Part shown: piece after piece, positions 1 to 12,693 of the stretch
How positions within the stretch are numbered: the stretch's first letter is position 1
Layout of the letters: the number at the start of each line of letters is the position of its first letter
Notes under the pieces: model-generated
What the model was told of the DNA's origin: nothing
Databases searched by the model: none
What the model saw: only the letters and a program-made list of their open reading frames with translations
Position numbers and translations under genes: made by a program
From: Onchocerca lupi
Taxonomy: Eukaryota > Nematoda > Chromadorea > Rhabditida > Onchocercidae
NCBI GenBank assembly: GCA_028564675.1
Contig: JAOVVO010000417.1
Span: forward strand, 1-64,000
DNA length: 64,000 bases
Direction: 5' to 3'

Positions 1-526
1 ACATTCAATCTGGAGAAAAACTGTCTGTCGTTAAGAATCAAGAAGTTGCGCACTTTGATTATGCAACGTTTCGTTCAAATCACAATAGTTTCCGCTGAAA
101 ACAATGAAAAATTTTCAATCAATTTCAGTATTTCTCAAGTTTCAGATTATAATTTAAAAATTGTAATGACATTCACAAGATTTCATTGAATACTTGAGCA
201 GCTCTCACATATTTCATTCCCTTTTTTTGTAAATTGTTTCCCGATATTAATGCAATCATTTCGAAAAACGAGTCGCATAAATAAATTAGAATTATGCGAA
301 ATAATTTGAAAAATGATTACACTTTTCCACAATTTTCCCGAACAAGTGAGAATGTCATTTCTAACCATTGCTATCAAACAGCAAATTCACAAAATAACTG
401 AATCAGGAGAGCAAAACAGTAAGCAATTTTAAAAGTAAACTAAAACAACAAGGAAAGAAGTTACTGCTTCAATCATCAGAACTGAAAGAAGTGATAGACA
501 CATACAGACGAAGTAGTATGTAGGCA

Positions 527-2711
527 CTAGCCTTGCACAACCACACCGGAATCTTCTTTTCCACGCATTCGCGGTTTTCCCGTAGTAAACGGTATGTAGC
601 GATATCTTATCATATGCTGAAATTGAATGTATGTATTGAATTTTTAAATTATATTAAAAAAATAAACATAAATTTTTAATAGAAACGATATATTGGACAA
701 TCAGCAAAACAGTCATGAGTATGCGGGAATCATTTAACATTACCAGAATCCAAAATAAGACAGATAAGTTGACAGTGCGGTTTTGTGTAAACTTTACAAG
801 TGTTTGCATACATAGTCTCAGAAATCGGGACGAATATTGCCAAAAACCAAATGAAACAATGAGATGAAAAAATAATTAAAAACAAACGATTATTCGGATT
901 ACTTGTATAATACTGCACATCTTTTTAAAATATATCATAGAATCATTTTGTAGAAAATGCAGAAAAATATTCCTTTTCTGAACTGTTCAACTGTATGCAC
1001 AATAAGCATTCCAGTTTTTCCAAAGCAAAAATGTACCATAATTTGTCGTTTCATAGTCAGGCAAGTTAAGACGATGAAATACATGACAAGTATAGGCCAA
1101 AAAACTGGAACATTGAATATGTCAAAAAATGTGCATGTAAATGCAATGACTGTCGCTTTAACAGTTGAATACCTGAAAGAAATTAACTGTTCTTACTTTT
1201 TTTTGAAAATGGGCAATTTTGCTGAAAATGAAGCCGTGATATTCTTCTAATAGTTCATCGAAAATAGATATCATTTAATTGTAAAATATTTTTGCACTTC
1301 AACCTTAACAACTAATCATCTCTAAGGATACAGCAATCATTTAAGGATTACTATAGTGAGCTCGCTTTTATAAAAATATTATGAAGAAAAAGTAAGCCAA
1401 ATCGCTCACAACTTACCAAAATTTAAATTCCGGCAAACGTCTCATAAATGGACGGAATTCCTCACTTCCCTTAGACGGTAAAGTCGGTCCATCTTCGTCT
1501 AAAATAACTTCCTTAAAAACAAACTCTTCTTCCCACTTTTCCGCAGAAGCTATAATGATGATTTCAAAAAATGTGAATGCATAAAAAGTACTTTGTGCGA
1601 AAACTATATATATATATATACATATAATATCGGAAAGGAAGTTCAAATAAACTATAATGCTTTACTAAACATCAACTGACACAGTGTATCCAGTATTTAT
1701 ACACCATTTTTAAAATGAATAAGGGAAAGTATGCTCACCTTCGCTTTCAAAATCAAGTGCTGGATCAATTTTCGGTGTCAAAAATGCAAGGAATAAATTT
1801 AAGTAATAAATTCCCAGAGCATAAGTAACAATGTAGAAGCCCTAAAAGAGGTAAGATATCAAATTATAGAAACATATGTAAGAATTATTAGCACTTCATC
1901 AAAACTGGCTGATTATAATCATTCAGTAAAGTGTGATAATTGATAATAGTACAATTTTATAGTAAATTAAGAGAAATACCATTGACAAATCATTTGAATT
2001 AAATTATTTACTAAAAAGGATACAGATTCGATCATTTTTGGAGAGAACGCAGAAGTCTGGTATATATAAAAATGCCATACTTGCAATTCGATGATTCGCC
2101 AAAGAAAAATTATAATGAAAGTAATTGCCATCCCCCATCGAATCGAACTATAAGGTGTTAACTTATCCAAGTAATATTGATATTTCTGGAAAATATGGAT
2201 AATTTTAAAAACTTTGCAGCCTTTTCAAAAATTTCGAACTTAATAATTCATACATTTTGTCCTGATATAGAAAAGAGAGTGGATTGAGAAAATATGACTG
2301 GATCTGATTTTTAAGCAGTCAGGAACATCGTTTTTAATTATTTTAATATATTAATTGGTTTTTCAAGTTATTGATTGATCAGATACGAGCGAATTAAAAT
2401 GCAACTTGACCACTTCAAAGTAACTCCAATGGATATACAACTATATGTAACCTTTAAAAAGTTATCTCCAAAGATTGGAACATATAAAGTTGCATTTCAA
2501 AAATACCGTTAAATGAAGTAGCACGAATTGTTTAGAAAATAATAGACCAGAAAATCCTCTTCTAATAATATAATACTAGAAAAAGTCTTCAAACAATTTG
2601 AATCTAAGAATCAAAATGTGGAAAGAAAAAAAAAGGACGAACCACAGATAAACTTGAAAAAAAACGTGACACAATGCTTGGCCGATCACGGAGGTCACTA
2701 GAATCCTCCAT
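527..2711 (-). CDS. rer1: RER1, Golgi-to-ER retrieval receptor
   Basis: RER1 is a four-pass membrane protein of the early Golgi that returns ER membrane proteins and unassembled subunits to the ER in COPI vesicles. Six exons read in phase: 2711-2646, 2185-2081, 1841-1739, 1498-1417, 1172-1037 and 616-527, giving 193 residues (human about 196). Family landmarks are LDKLTPYSSIRW before TM1, GFYIVTYALGIYYLNLFLAF (TM2), EEFRPFMRRLPEFKFW, TFFDIFNVPVFWPILVMYF and the tail HMIRYRYIPFTTGKPRMRGK. All introns have GT/AG ends. A TTTCAG at 2738-2743 lies 26 bases upstream of the ATG and could be the spliced-leader acceptor; the frame stays open to it, so the ATG choice rests on the family start. It is divergent from TBL2. 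Identity is near certain; exon ends are read by eye. Confidence 0.95.
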
Positions 2712-2736
2712 TAAATCAGCGAACTTGGATCTGAAC

Positions 2737-2748
2737 CCTGAAATATAA
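2737..2748 (-). promoter_or_regulatory. candidate spliced-leader acceptor of RER1
   Basis: On the minus strand, TTTATATTTCAG ends at 2738, just upstream of the RER1 start codon at 2711. No upstream exon is needed for the family alignment. In nematodes such a site next to the ATG is commonly used for trans-splicing. This is inferred from sequence and position only. Confidence 0.45.
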
Positions 2749-2749
2749 A

Positions 2750-3720
2750 CACATCTTTTATTATTCTAATTTAATCCAATCATTTTCATGGTCTTTCAAA
2801 GCTGATATTTTATCTGAAATAAATGTTAGAATATAGATATATACGATATATACTTCATTTCACTTGAAAACTTCCGCTTTTTTTCTCCTTTTTTTGCCTT
2901 ATCCACATTTACTCATCTATAGTCTTATAAAAAGATCCAAAAAAATCTCTAGAAATAAAACAAAATGAAAAATTACGTGCAAATATGAATCGCAGAGAGC
3001 AGAAAAAAGTGCAGGCCTTTTTCAAACTTTGATCTAAATTTAAACTATCAGTTAGCCAATTTTGCACATTTAATTAAATTGTTCTGTTTTTTCTTATTTT
3101 CCTAAGAATCAACTTACGTTTTACTATGAATCAATTTACGTTTATCTAAAAGTGTTTCAAAAGCTTATATATATTGAGATGAAGATGACGTGTTATGACG
3201 GAAGCTTTGAAATATAAATTAAATTCCGAAATTAACTAGTCACTATCTCATGTTATCATTTCCAATAAAGAACGGAAGAATCGAAATGGAAAAATTAAAT
3301 AACTTTTGGTGGTAAAATTAAACAATCGGTGGCTTCTAGTTACAGCTCGAAACGGCACGTGTAGACTCTGAAGTTTTTAGGCGTAATTCAATTTTCGCAT
3401 TTCGATTCCTAACCTGACATGTTTTTAATTGTCTGGAAATTAATTTTAGAATGATTTGTTGCTAATTTGAAAAGGACGAAATCGAACAACCATTTTTTTT
3501 AATCCTAAATTTCCATTTTATCAGTATCGAAATATCTGGTGCCTGGGTTAAAGGCCTGAGACTTCGCGGTCTCTCGGGAGAGTAAAACATATTGCGATTA
3601 TTTTGAGATATTCTTCTTATATTAGAAAAAAGTATCGCTGTTTTGTTACTATTCATGGAATTTTTTTTTCAAAAATTCGAATCAAAAAAAATTTGAATTC
3701 ATAATTTTATTTGTAAAGAT
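2750..3720. other. intergenic region between divergent RER1 and TBL2
   Basis: About 1 kb without a convincing gene. It must carry the promoters of both genes. It holds a locally GC-richer patch at 3541-3586 with a short hairpin (GAGAC, 6-base loop, GTCTC). TTTATTTTCAAG at 3720-3731 is a possible leader acceptor for TBL2. I recognise no core-promoter element. Confidence 0.5.
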
Positions 3721-3737
3721 TTTATTTTCAAGTTCCA

Positions 3738-5472
3738 ATGGATAATATGGTGTCGGCAGACAATGATTCCGAATCAGCATATGTTGGATATTTTTTCATT
3801 TTTTTTTCTGGACTGTCTGCTTTTATTATTGCCCTATTTGTATGGATGAGATGGGATACGAAAAAGAAGAATCAAAATGAAAGACAAGGTTATTTTACTT
3901 TATTTAAAAATTCTGGTTATTTGTTAATATTTAACTAAAAAATGAAAATTACCAGTTAAAAATTAAGATTAGTAGATATTCGTTGTTATCGTTTTCTTTT
4001 TGTATTATTTATTATCATTTATTATTCTTCGAAGCATAAAAAGAATGAAAAGGACTTGAAAGTACTTTAGTACTTTATCATAAATAAACTCAATGCTTTG
4101 CCATAAATAAAGTATTAAAGTACTTTTAAGCAGTTTGATTTACCGTTTAAATGTTTCTTATTTCACTATATTATGGCATATTTTTTCCATAAGAACACAA
4201 AGTTTTTTCTTTTATTTTGTACAGTCAGCAAAATAATTATTATTACGAAATTTTTTGTGCCGATAGAATAGATAATATACTCGAATTAGATGTACTTCTT
4301 TTATTATCGGAGATTGTGTGCTACTTATTTTAAACAAATTTGCTAATTTTAAAGTATGGATTTTAGAATGTGCAGTTGTTTTTCAGATGCATCAGTTTCT
4401 AAGCTTTTCTGAATAAGATCAAGAAAAATATTCTTTCTTCATTTTCTAGAGTCGACAGATTCAGAACAAAATGTAGAAGATGAAAATTTTAAATCAGAAA
4501 ATAAATCTAATTCTTCTCCAAAAGATACAAGAAAGCAGGCAAAGTGGAAATTTGACAAGGTATGTTATATATGATTTTGATTATGAAATTAGGAATGAAA
4601 GAGAAAGTTTGACAAACATTGTTTTATTTCATGGAAAATATGATATATGTGCCATAAATTAACAACGAATTGAAAAAAAGGAAAGATGATTTGAAATTAG
4701 TAATTCGAATTAAAATACCATGCTATCGCTTGCATTTCTTAGAATTATAAAGTTGAAGAAAAAAAAAGTGTTTTTGTCAAATTTTCAGATGCGAACACCA
4801 CAATTTGTACATCCATGGCTTTTTACAACACTAAAGGGCCATGTAAATGACGTTTTGGATGTGGATTTTTCTTCAAATGGTAGACATCTTGCCTCAGTTA
4901 GCTTAGATCGCTCACTTTATCTCTGGAATGTTAAGTTAAGTGCTATTTATCGCAGCGTTTTAATTTGGAATTATTTAATTATAAATCTGCAAGCAATAAT
5001 TTATAAATAAAGAAGTTGATATTTATTTGTAAGAATGAATATAATTTGTGAGAATGAATATATGTGTTCTCTGTTGTCTCACAACCTCAAAATAATTAAG
5101 ATCCTTCTGACGTAAGTTTAAAAATTATTTAGATATCAGTGAAAATAATAAGAAAATTTGCTTTAGAACAAATCCCATCCATTTTTTTGAAATAAAACAT
5201 CAGTAAGGAAATATAAATTAATGGTAATAATTCGAAGCATTTATTCCGCAAACTCATCAATTAATGCTGTACTTGGGGTATGATCGATTTTTGTTGAAAT
5301 CTCGAACTAAATATTTTAATTTAAAATTGTTTTTTAGGATTTCGGTGAACGTGACCATAAATTGCATCGTAGTAGTATTGAATTAGATGATGCAAGTCAT
5401 ATTGTCTTTGCACCTGATTCAAAATGTGTCATTATAAGTCTACAAATTGCTAACAAGGTATTCATTTTTTTT

Positions 5473-5507
<35 letters not shown>

Positions 5508-7732
5508 AGATAGCAGCAAACAGCTAATAATTTGAATTATTCACTAGCAACTTGAATTTTTCAGTTGGATGTTTATAAAATGACAAAGAAGGAAGGTGCT
5601 CACAGTTACAAGTTTTCACGTGTTGAAAGTGTTGAATTCCCGGTTGTCCATGATAGAGATATTAATAGTATTGGAATTGCCTGTAATGGTAAGTTTGTAA
5701 ATATGCTGCTGTTTTGCTAAAAAAATGAAAAAAATAGATATGGTGAAATATAAGGCATACGCAAATAATATAAATAGATAGATGATGTAAATTATTATGA
5801 GCAGCATGTAATACAAATGCAAGTACTAATAAAAGAAGTAAATTTAAATAATTTTAAGTGTAAGTATGAAATGTGTATAGTTTAATTATTAGAAATGTTG
5901 ATTTCAATCCATACAATATTTATATGTCGATGCTTTTAAAGTTTGTTCACTTCATCATTCATTTTGAACTTGAAATATGTTATAAATCAATATCTCCAAT
6001 TATTTGGAATTTATAATTTTTCTTTGCAACCAGAAAATTTTGTTTTCTGATAAGCTGATATATTAATCATTCTAAGAAATGGCATTATTGCAGGAATATT
6101 CTACAACAAATTTTTTATAGGAAAATTTGTAATGTCAGCATCAACCGATAATCAGCTCGTGATATATAGCATTCATGGAGAAGTTCTGAAAAAGCTTGAA
6201 TTAAAATTAAATATTCTGTACGGAGCATGTATTTCGCCATGTGGTCGTTTTGTTGGAGCAAGTGGCTTTACACCCGATGTCTTTATTTTTGAAGTTTGTC
6301 TACATTGGATTTATTTTTTTTTAGATTCATAAATAGAAGTTATTTAGGCTCTTAGTCTCATACTTCAATTTTTTTTTCAGGTATTATTCGATCGTCAAGG
6401 AAACTTCCAAGATGTAAAAAGAGCTTTTGAACTAAAGGTGTAATTTGATTTTCTATTTTGCATTGTCTTATACTGTGGAATATTTTTTTTTGGTGGCTAT
6501 ATCTTACAAGTTATTTCAAGTAATCGAGAAAAAAAGGCCATTTAAATTAGAATTTATTTTATAATGCCCGAAGAAAATAGGATTTGAAAATATTATTTGT
6601 ATAGGAAAATAGGATTTGCATTTAAAGTATTTTATTCTTAATCAAAAGCAGTAATGAAAAGGGATAGTATGGTGTTACAGGAATAAACTAGATCCTTCTT
6701 ATTGAATCATAGAGATATTTTTTAATAATTTTAGGTTCATGCATAAAAATTGGTAAAACGCATGAAATGTTCGACTTTTTAGAGTCATAATTCTGGTATT
6801 TATCTTTTTAGGGTCATAATTCTGGTATTTATTCGTTTGCTTTCGATCAGAGTTCAACACGATGTGTTACAGCATCTAAGGATGGGACATGGAAAATCTA
6901 CAATACTGATGTGCGTTATTCACAAGGCGAAGAAACTAAGATTATTGCCAGGTTCGTAAATTTTTTTGTAATTTCTTATATTAATTATTCTTCAAATAAA
7001 TTTAATATTTTGCAGTGGTGAATTTGAAGTGCTAAAGAATGCTCGTCCTGAATCAGTCAAAGTAGCGATGAGTCCATCGGGAAATAGTTTTGCTATATCA
7101 GCTAGTCGACATATATGTCTGTATAGCACTTTACAACCTGAAAAAGAATTTAAAATAAGTATGTTTCTAGAATATATTTAATGTTTTAATTGGAAACTAC
7201 TCTAAATGATTTAATATATTCTGTCCATATTATATTATTATATATGCATCTATAATAATGAATTTTCAACTCATTTTTTTTTTTTTTTTTTTTTTTTTTA
7301 GTAGGTCGGGTATATACCCTCGAAAATATTTCATTAAATGACTTAAAATTTAATAGAATTGAGTAATATGAAAAATAATAAGATGATATTGTAAAGTTAA
7401 ATATATTAGGAATAGAATAAAGTTATGTAATATAATAATTACAAGTATCATTTATATGGTAGCTGTATATTCATTTTCTTAAATCATTCTGTTTAGTTCT
7501 GGATGTACACGAAAAGCCAATAAATGGACTACGAATGAGTCCATGCGGAAAAATGATAGCAAGTTGCGGTGATCGATATATTAGAATATTTCATAACGTT
7601 GCAGAATTTTATAGTAATGTAGTATTGTTGGAAAAAACTATACAAGAAACCCGTGAAGATAGTAGAAGACGACGTCTTGAGGAACAACTGCTTGAAGCTA
7701 GACGGGAATTTAGTCCTTTTGCATTTTCTTAA
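3738..7732 (+). CDS. TBL2: TBL2, ER-membrane WD40 protein
   Basis: Transducin beta-like 2 is an ER-anchored WD40 protein; in mammals it binds the stress kinase PERK and affects ATF4 translation. Ten exons: 3738-3888, 4450-4559, 4789-4929, 5338-5457, 5565-5688, 6121-6293, 6381-6437, 6812-6951, 7016-7158 and 7497-7732, giving 464 residues (human 447). Order: a short lumenal N-terminus, one membrane segment (about residues 15-38, GYFFIFFSGLSAFIIALFVW), a charged linker, then WD repeats with FSSNGRHLASVSLDRSLYLW, SPCGRFVGASGFTPDVFIFE, FELKGHNSGIYSFAFDQ and MSPCGKMIASCGDRYIRIFH, ending in a coiled-coil tail (EDSRRRRLEEQLLEARREF). The donor of exon 3 is GTTAAG at 4930. The acceptor of exon 8 is preceded by a near-perfect duplicate 29 bases upstream. 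Introns carry T31 (5475-5505) and T26 (7274-7299) runs. Confidence 0.95.
5475..5505 (+). repeat. poly-T run, 31 nt, TBL2 intron
   Basis: Uninterrupted T31 in the intron after exon 4, about 60 bases before the next acceptor. Length may be affected by sequencing or assembly slippage. Confidence 0.9.
6778..6832 (+). repeat. tandem duplication of TBL2 exon 8 splice acceptor
   Basis: The block TTTTTAG(A/G)GTCATAATTCTGGTATTTAT occurs twice, 29 bases apart. The downstream copy is the acceptor (AG at 6810-6811) plus the first codons of exon 8 (GHNSGIY). The upstream copy has an intact AG at 6781-6782. Because 29 is not a multiple of three, using the upstream AG would shift the frame. Confidence 0.9.
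7274..7299 (+). repeat. poly-T run, 26 nt, TBL2 last intron
   Basis: Uninterrupted T26 followed by AG at 7300-7301, but the reading frame and family alignment place the real acceptor at 7495-7496. Confidence 0.9.
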
Positions 7733-10700
7733 TTCAGATTCGAAGAGACAAAATGAATTTTATTTTTATTGCAGTAAAATGGAACTTTACGGGAGTTTTT
7801 AGTCCTTTGTAATTAGTCATGACAAATTTATAAGAATAGGATTTCGAATTTTAATTAATCAAGAAATTTTTTATTTACTCAATTGTAGATGCCATTTTCA
7901 ATTGTTCAGTTTTGTTACGATTGAAATTTTTGTATTTTATAAGAATTTTGTTCAAATTTCGAAGGAATACTTCTTCAGGCTTATTTAAGCTATTTACTTC
8001 ATTCCTGTATCAATTTATAATTATCGTTTTCTGGATTAAATACCCAAGTCTTAAGTTTCTGTCCTATCTCATTAGTTTAGAACAATTGAGAATGTCAAAT
8101 AACTAATAGTTATCTAATATAAAATGTTTTCTTTCATTTAATATAAAATGACTTTCTTTTATTTAATATAAAATGAAGCATCTTCATAGATTTCAAAGAT
8201 ATATTTCCTGGAAATAACCGATACAATGCATCTTTTATTTATTGCATAGTTGAACAAAAAAATGTTCAAAGTATCCGCTATGCATAGAAAAATATTATAA
8301 TGCGTATATCATTTTGATATTATGAACAGTTACAGAACTAAACAAATTTGCTTTGAAATAAATTGAAATGAATTGAACTGACCTGAGATAAATTATTATT
8401 TCAGAAGCTAATTTTTTGGAGAATTTGTCATCATTGATTTTTAGATTCTTGTTTTCATTGTTGGATTCCGACAAAAAATAAAGTGGCAATAATTCATCAT
8501 TCCACCTATTTTAGCTTGATTCCATGAAATTTTTTGTCTTTCAATAAAATTTGTTATAAGTCATACTATTCAAGATAGAATTTTTCTCACTTATCAGTTT
8601 TTTGTTTAATTTTATATTTAATCACTGCATTTTTTTTTTTTTTACCAAAGTTGTGTTATCTTAGATATTATGGTTCTGTTTAAATTAAAATTATTCCTGT
8701 TGATTTATTCAGATTTTCTTTATTTTTTGTTAAGACTTTTTAAATTTGCAGTGATGTATTTATTGATTCATTTTTGTGATATACTATTATTGTGAAATGT
8801 TTCTAAAATTATTGTTTCTAAATTTGATCTATATATATTAAAAAAAAATTCAACACAAATAGAAACCTAATAATTTTTTTTTTCCAATTCCTATCTTCAC
8901 GATAAATTTCCAATTGACTGATTAATCAAAATTCATTTTGAAAAGTAATAAATCTTTCTGGTGTTATAATATATTAAGAAGATGCACAAAAATATATATT
9001 GGTTATTTTAGTCATATTTTAGGCTTACAAAATTATCTTTCTATAATTGAAAAGCTGAAATATTTTTAGTATCGAGAAAATTTATGTGCTCAATTCAAAT
9101 TTAAAAAATATTAGATAACAATTTATAATATCAAAATTTTCTTGCCAAATGAGCAAGCACTTTTTTGACATATCAAAAAAAATTTTCTTTAGTATTTAAA
9201 TTGATCCGATATATTCATTCTTCAAACATTCCCATCTGTTTACAATTATACAAATGCATGGACATAATTAATGCATGTGACATTTAATTGATATTTGAAA
9301 ATATAACTCGAAATGGAGTAATTGTTATTATCGTGAATTAAATTGTAGAATTTTGTTCCTTGAATTCAATCGCAGAATTTTGAATTTTATTTTAAGTCTT
9401 ATTTATAACTGTTATTTTGAATTTTATTTGTAATTGTTATGTTCCGCGAATTAAATTGCATTTTGAATCTTATTTTAGATTTTATTTGTAGGATCGAGCA
9501 TGGCGCAAATAAGATATAGCTATATTTTCATTACAATTGTCTTATAGGTCAAAGATTGAATTATTAAATTGCAATCTTTTAATATTAGTATGGTACCATA
9601 GAATAAATATAATCTCTATTTGAATTGTAAAAATGAATTAATTCATTACAAATTTTGCATAATGGATAATATTAGTAGACAAAGTGATTAGATTGAATAG
9701 AGTCAAGCTATTGCAATATATCAATTCAAAAATTTTCAAATTACTTGAAATTATAGATTACGATTATTCGACGAATTATCCTTATCATATAGCTATTAGG
9801 AATATGCAACAAATGTGGTCAATATTTGAATGGCAGCATATCCAGAAATTTGTGAATTTTATAGGATAACATGTAAAATCATAGGAAAAAATGAAGTTAT
9901 ACTGGTTGAAGAGAAAAAAAAAGGAGGAGGAGGAGAAAACTGGTTGAAAATCTAAACTTTTAAAAATGTTGATTTCAAGGAAAAAAAGAATGAAATTTAT
10001 AGGTAAAAGGAGAATAAAAGTTATGGGTAAAAATTATAGGTAAAAGGAGAATTTTCTTTCCCATTCTTTTTTTTTTTATTTTGATAATATAATATCTTTA
10101 GTAGTAGTTGTGTAAAATTATTGCAATTTTATAAAGTTTAATTTTGTAAAGAAAGAGGAAGAATCTGAAATTACGAACAAAAATTAAAGATGAGATATAA
10201 ATTTGAAAAAAAAAATAAAATAAATACAAATTTAAAATCAGAGCAAAAAATGAATTGAATCATACAATATTTGTTTACATTTATAGTTTGTTTTTGATAA
10301 AATTAATGGTCGTATAAAACTTGCCAAGCATTTGTTGAGGAGTGAATTCACTTTATGACAGTTTTTCAATTCAATTTGAAGACTATATGTTGTTGGTTAA
10401 TTTTTTGAAGAATTAACAATAAAAATCGAAATTAGAATTAAAATCTCAAAAAAAGATTTAAAGCTACAGAATAATTAAACCAGAAAAATTTTTTTCTGGA
10501 TTTTTTGGACTTGATTTTTCAGATCTATCAAACTTCAATCTTTTTTTTTTAAGTGTTTGATTTAATATAAACGATATTTCGGTCATTTATTACTTTTTTT
10601 TTTCCCTAATTTTTCATTTTCCATTTGTTTTACCGAAAACTTGGCCAATTATCGGTAATAAGATTCAAGACTGATCCTGATCTGACACGAGCGATGGAAA

Positions 10701-10781
10701 TTTATTTCGGCCATTTATTGCTTTTTTTTTTTGCCTCCCAAATTTTCATTTTCGAATTTTTTTTTCTGTAAATTTGGCCAA
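7733..10781. other. gene-free region between TBL2 and lysozyme 3' ends
   Basis: About 3 kb of AT-rich DNA between convergent genes. Open frames are short and have no recognisable domain. It contains diverged direct repeats at about 9333-9492 (AATTAAATTG and TTTTGAATTTTATTT motifs repeated) and a purine-rich patch at 9911-9934. The direct repeat at 10577-10795 is listed separately. Confidence 0.6.
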
Positions 10782-10795
10782 TTATCGGTAAAATC
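10577..10795. repeat. 90-bp direct repeat overlapping the lysozyme stop codon
   Basis: Two copies, about 10577-10668 and 10706-10795, each begin TTTCGG(T/C)CATTTATT(A/G)C, run through T-rich DNA with TTTTCATTTTC, and end in TTGGCCAATTATCGGTAA followed by a variable TCCAAGA-like tail. The second copy includes the lysozyme stop codon (10782-10784, minus strand). Confidence 0.8.
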
Positions 10796-12693
10796 CAAGA
10801 TTGCCAACCGTAATATTGGCAATTTCGAATCTCAACTTAGCAGCCAAAGCTTTCATTGATATTTTATTAATATAGATACTCATTGATGTGTATATTTGGC
10901 AGATATATACGTTTTGAACATATTGTTTCACGAGCGGTTCATTGAATCCGCCAAAAGATCGGAAATCAGCGAATGATGTTGTCGTAGCAGCGTACCAATC
11001 TGAACCTAACATATTCCAATACCTAAAAACAATTTGAAAAAAAGAAAAAAAAATCAGCAAAAGAATCCGAAATATCAGATTATTGACACAAGCTTTTAAT
11101 AAAAAGTATTATTATTTTTTTTTTAAATTTCGAAAATTACCAAAGACGAATTGATACTTGAGTAGATGATGACCATTTGTTCCATCCAGCTGTTATCTGT
11201 TGCCAATCATACCAATTAGTATAAATACCTAATATAAGAGCATATTGCTGTAAATTTAAAATATTTACTTTATAATTCAATAAATAAATTTTTGAATTTA
11301 TCATTTATTAGTTAAAGAATAATTATTTTTAAATAAATTTCCGAATAATATAAGAATTTTGAAAGAAAAGAGAATTGCGAAATAAATGAAATAAACAATC
11401 GAAGAAATTTTTGTAAATATTCACCTGCGCAGAAGTAATAAATTGTTCAATGAATTGGATATTATAATCTTGATTATTAGGCCAAATAATTGGTAATGTT
11501 ACCTAAAATTAATAAAACTTCTACGAAAAAAAAATTTGATTTAAATCGATAAAAACTAATAAAAGTCAATTCTTCCAAAATATGCCCTTTTTTCTTTTTA
11601 TAAATTAAAAATTAATTTACCTTAATCCAAATAGATCTTATCACAATATTATTCTTTTTTAGAAAATTATATGTTTCCATAAATTGTTCATTTCCGGATT
11701 TCGTAGAGTAAGGTTGTGGCTCGATATAAATTTCAACACCTAATCCTTCTGCAACATCTGATATATTTTCTCATTATTTCTTTTTTTTTTTTGTTTGATA
11801 AAATCTTATTAATTAGTTCATTTGATAAAATCTTACTAATTAATTCGTTTAACAAATAATCGAAATTCCGGATGCTTTAATCTTCAGAAAAAAAAAGGAC
11901 CTTTAGCAGCATTGTAGATATTAGCAGTTGCATTGTGATCTGGATAGCCATTTCCAGTTGACCGAAATACTCGAACAAATACAGTTGAAATGCCTTTTTG
12001 AAATTTTAAGCAACGGAAGGTATCTTGATTAGTGTAATTAGCTACATCGACAGCTTGTTCATAATAATTTCTCAGTGCTTTTACTTTTGAATCAACAGTT
12101 ATCTAAAATTTCTTAAGCTGAGAAAGAAAAATTTTAAGTCAAGTTATCTTTGAAAGTTAATAATAATGAATTTCTGCTGCATATATTTCGAATTTTCTGA
12201 AAGAAAAAGAATTTTACAAAAAATTTCAATTTTTCTTCAGTACTGAGAATTTTTTGTTAGCCAAATTTGAAGAATTCATTTATTAGCAATTAGTTTCTTT
12301 TTTTTTGTCAAAATTTTCTTTTTTTAATATGCAAATCTCCCGAAAACTTATATAATGACTAGTTATGGATTCTGGTTGATTTGAAAATATGATGAATTTT
12401 TAAAGGAATATAGGAATATTCTTATAACTAAATTAGTTGAGAAAAAGTTACAAATATAATTTTTAAAATTGTTTTTTTCTTTCTGAATTTTCAAAAATTT
12501 AAGAAATGCAAAGACTAGATGCGAGAACAATGGTCAACAATGGTACTTACTCGGAAATAAATTTTGTTAGAAATAGCGAAACGAAAATAAAAAATTTCAA
12601 ATAATTTATATTTACCTTAGATAAATTTGTCGTCAAACTGTCAACAATCATTGGTTGCAATAATGCAAAATAAAAAATAATGATTTCTTCCAT
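10782..12693 (-). CDS. GH25 (Entamoeba-type) nematode lysozyme
   Basis: Secreted peptidoglycan muramidase of the C. elegans lys-1 to lys-8 type, used in gut digestion of bacteria or innate defence. Six exons in phase: 12693-12616, 12102-11901, 11757-11621, 11502-11425, 11247-11141 and 11022-10782, giving about 280 residues. Residues 1-20 are a plausible signal peptide (IIIFYFALLQPMIV core). Family motifs are the strand-1 Asp in AVDVANYTNQDTFRCLK, VFVRVFRSTGNGYPD, EIYIEPQPYSTKSGNEQF, GIYTNWYDWQQITAGW and YWNMLG...FADFRSFGGFNEPLVKQY. The C-terminal 40 residues after KQYVQN do not match what I know of the family, and a GTATAT at the point of departure could be a donor, so the last exon end is uncertain. 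The stop lies in a local direct repeat. Confidence 0.92.

Noticed and set aside
957..1250. 97-codon open frame on the + strand
   Set aside because: It is the antisense of the RER1 exon at 1037-1172, which reads as a clear family match on the minus strand.
3541..3586. GC-richer hairpin patch considered as a tRNA
   Set aside because: It lacks the A and B box sequences and a cloverleaf; only one short stem is visible.
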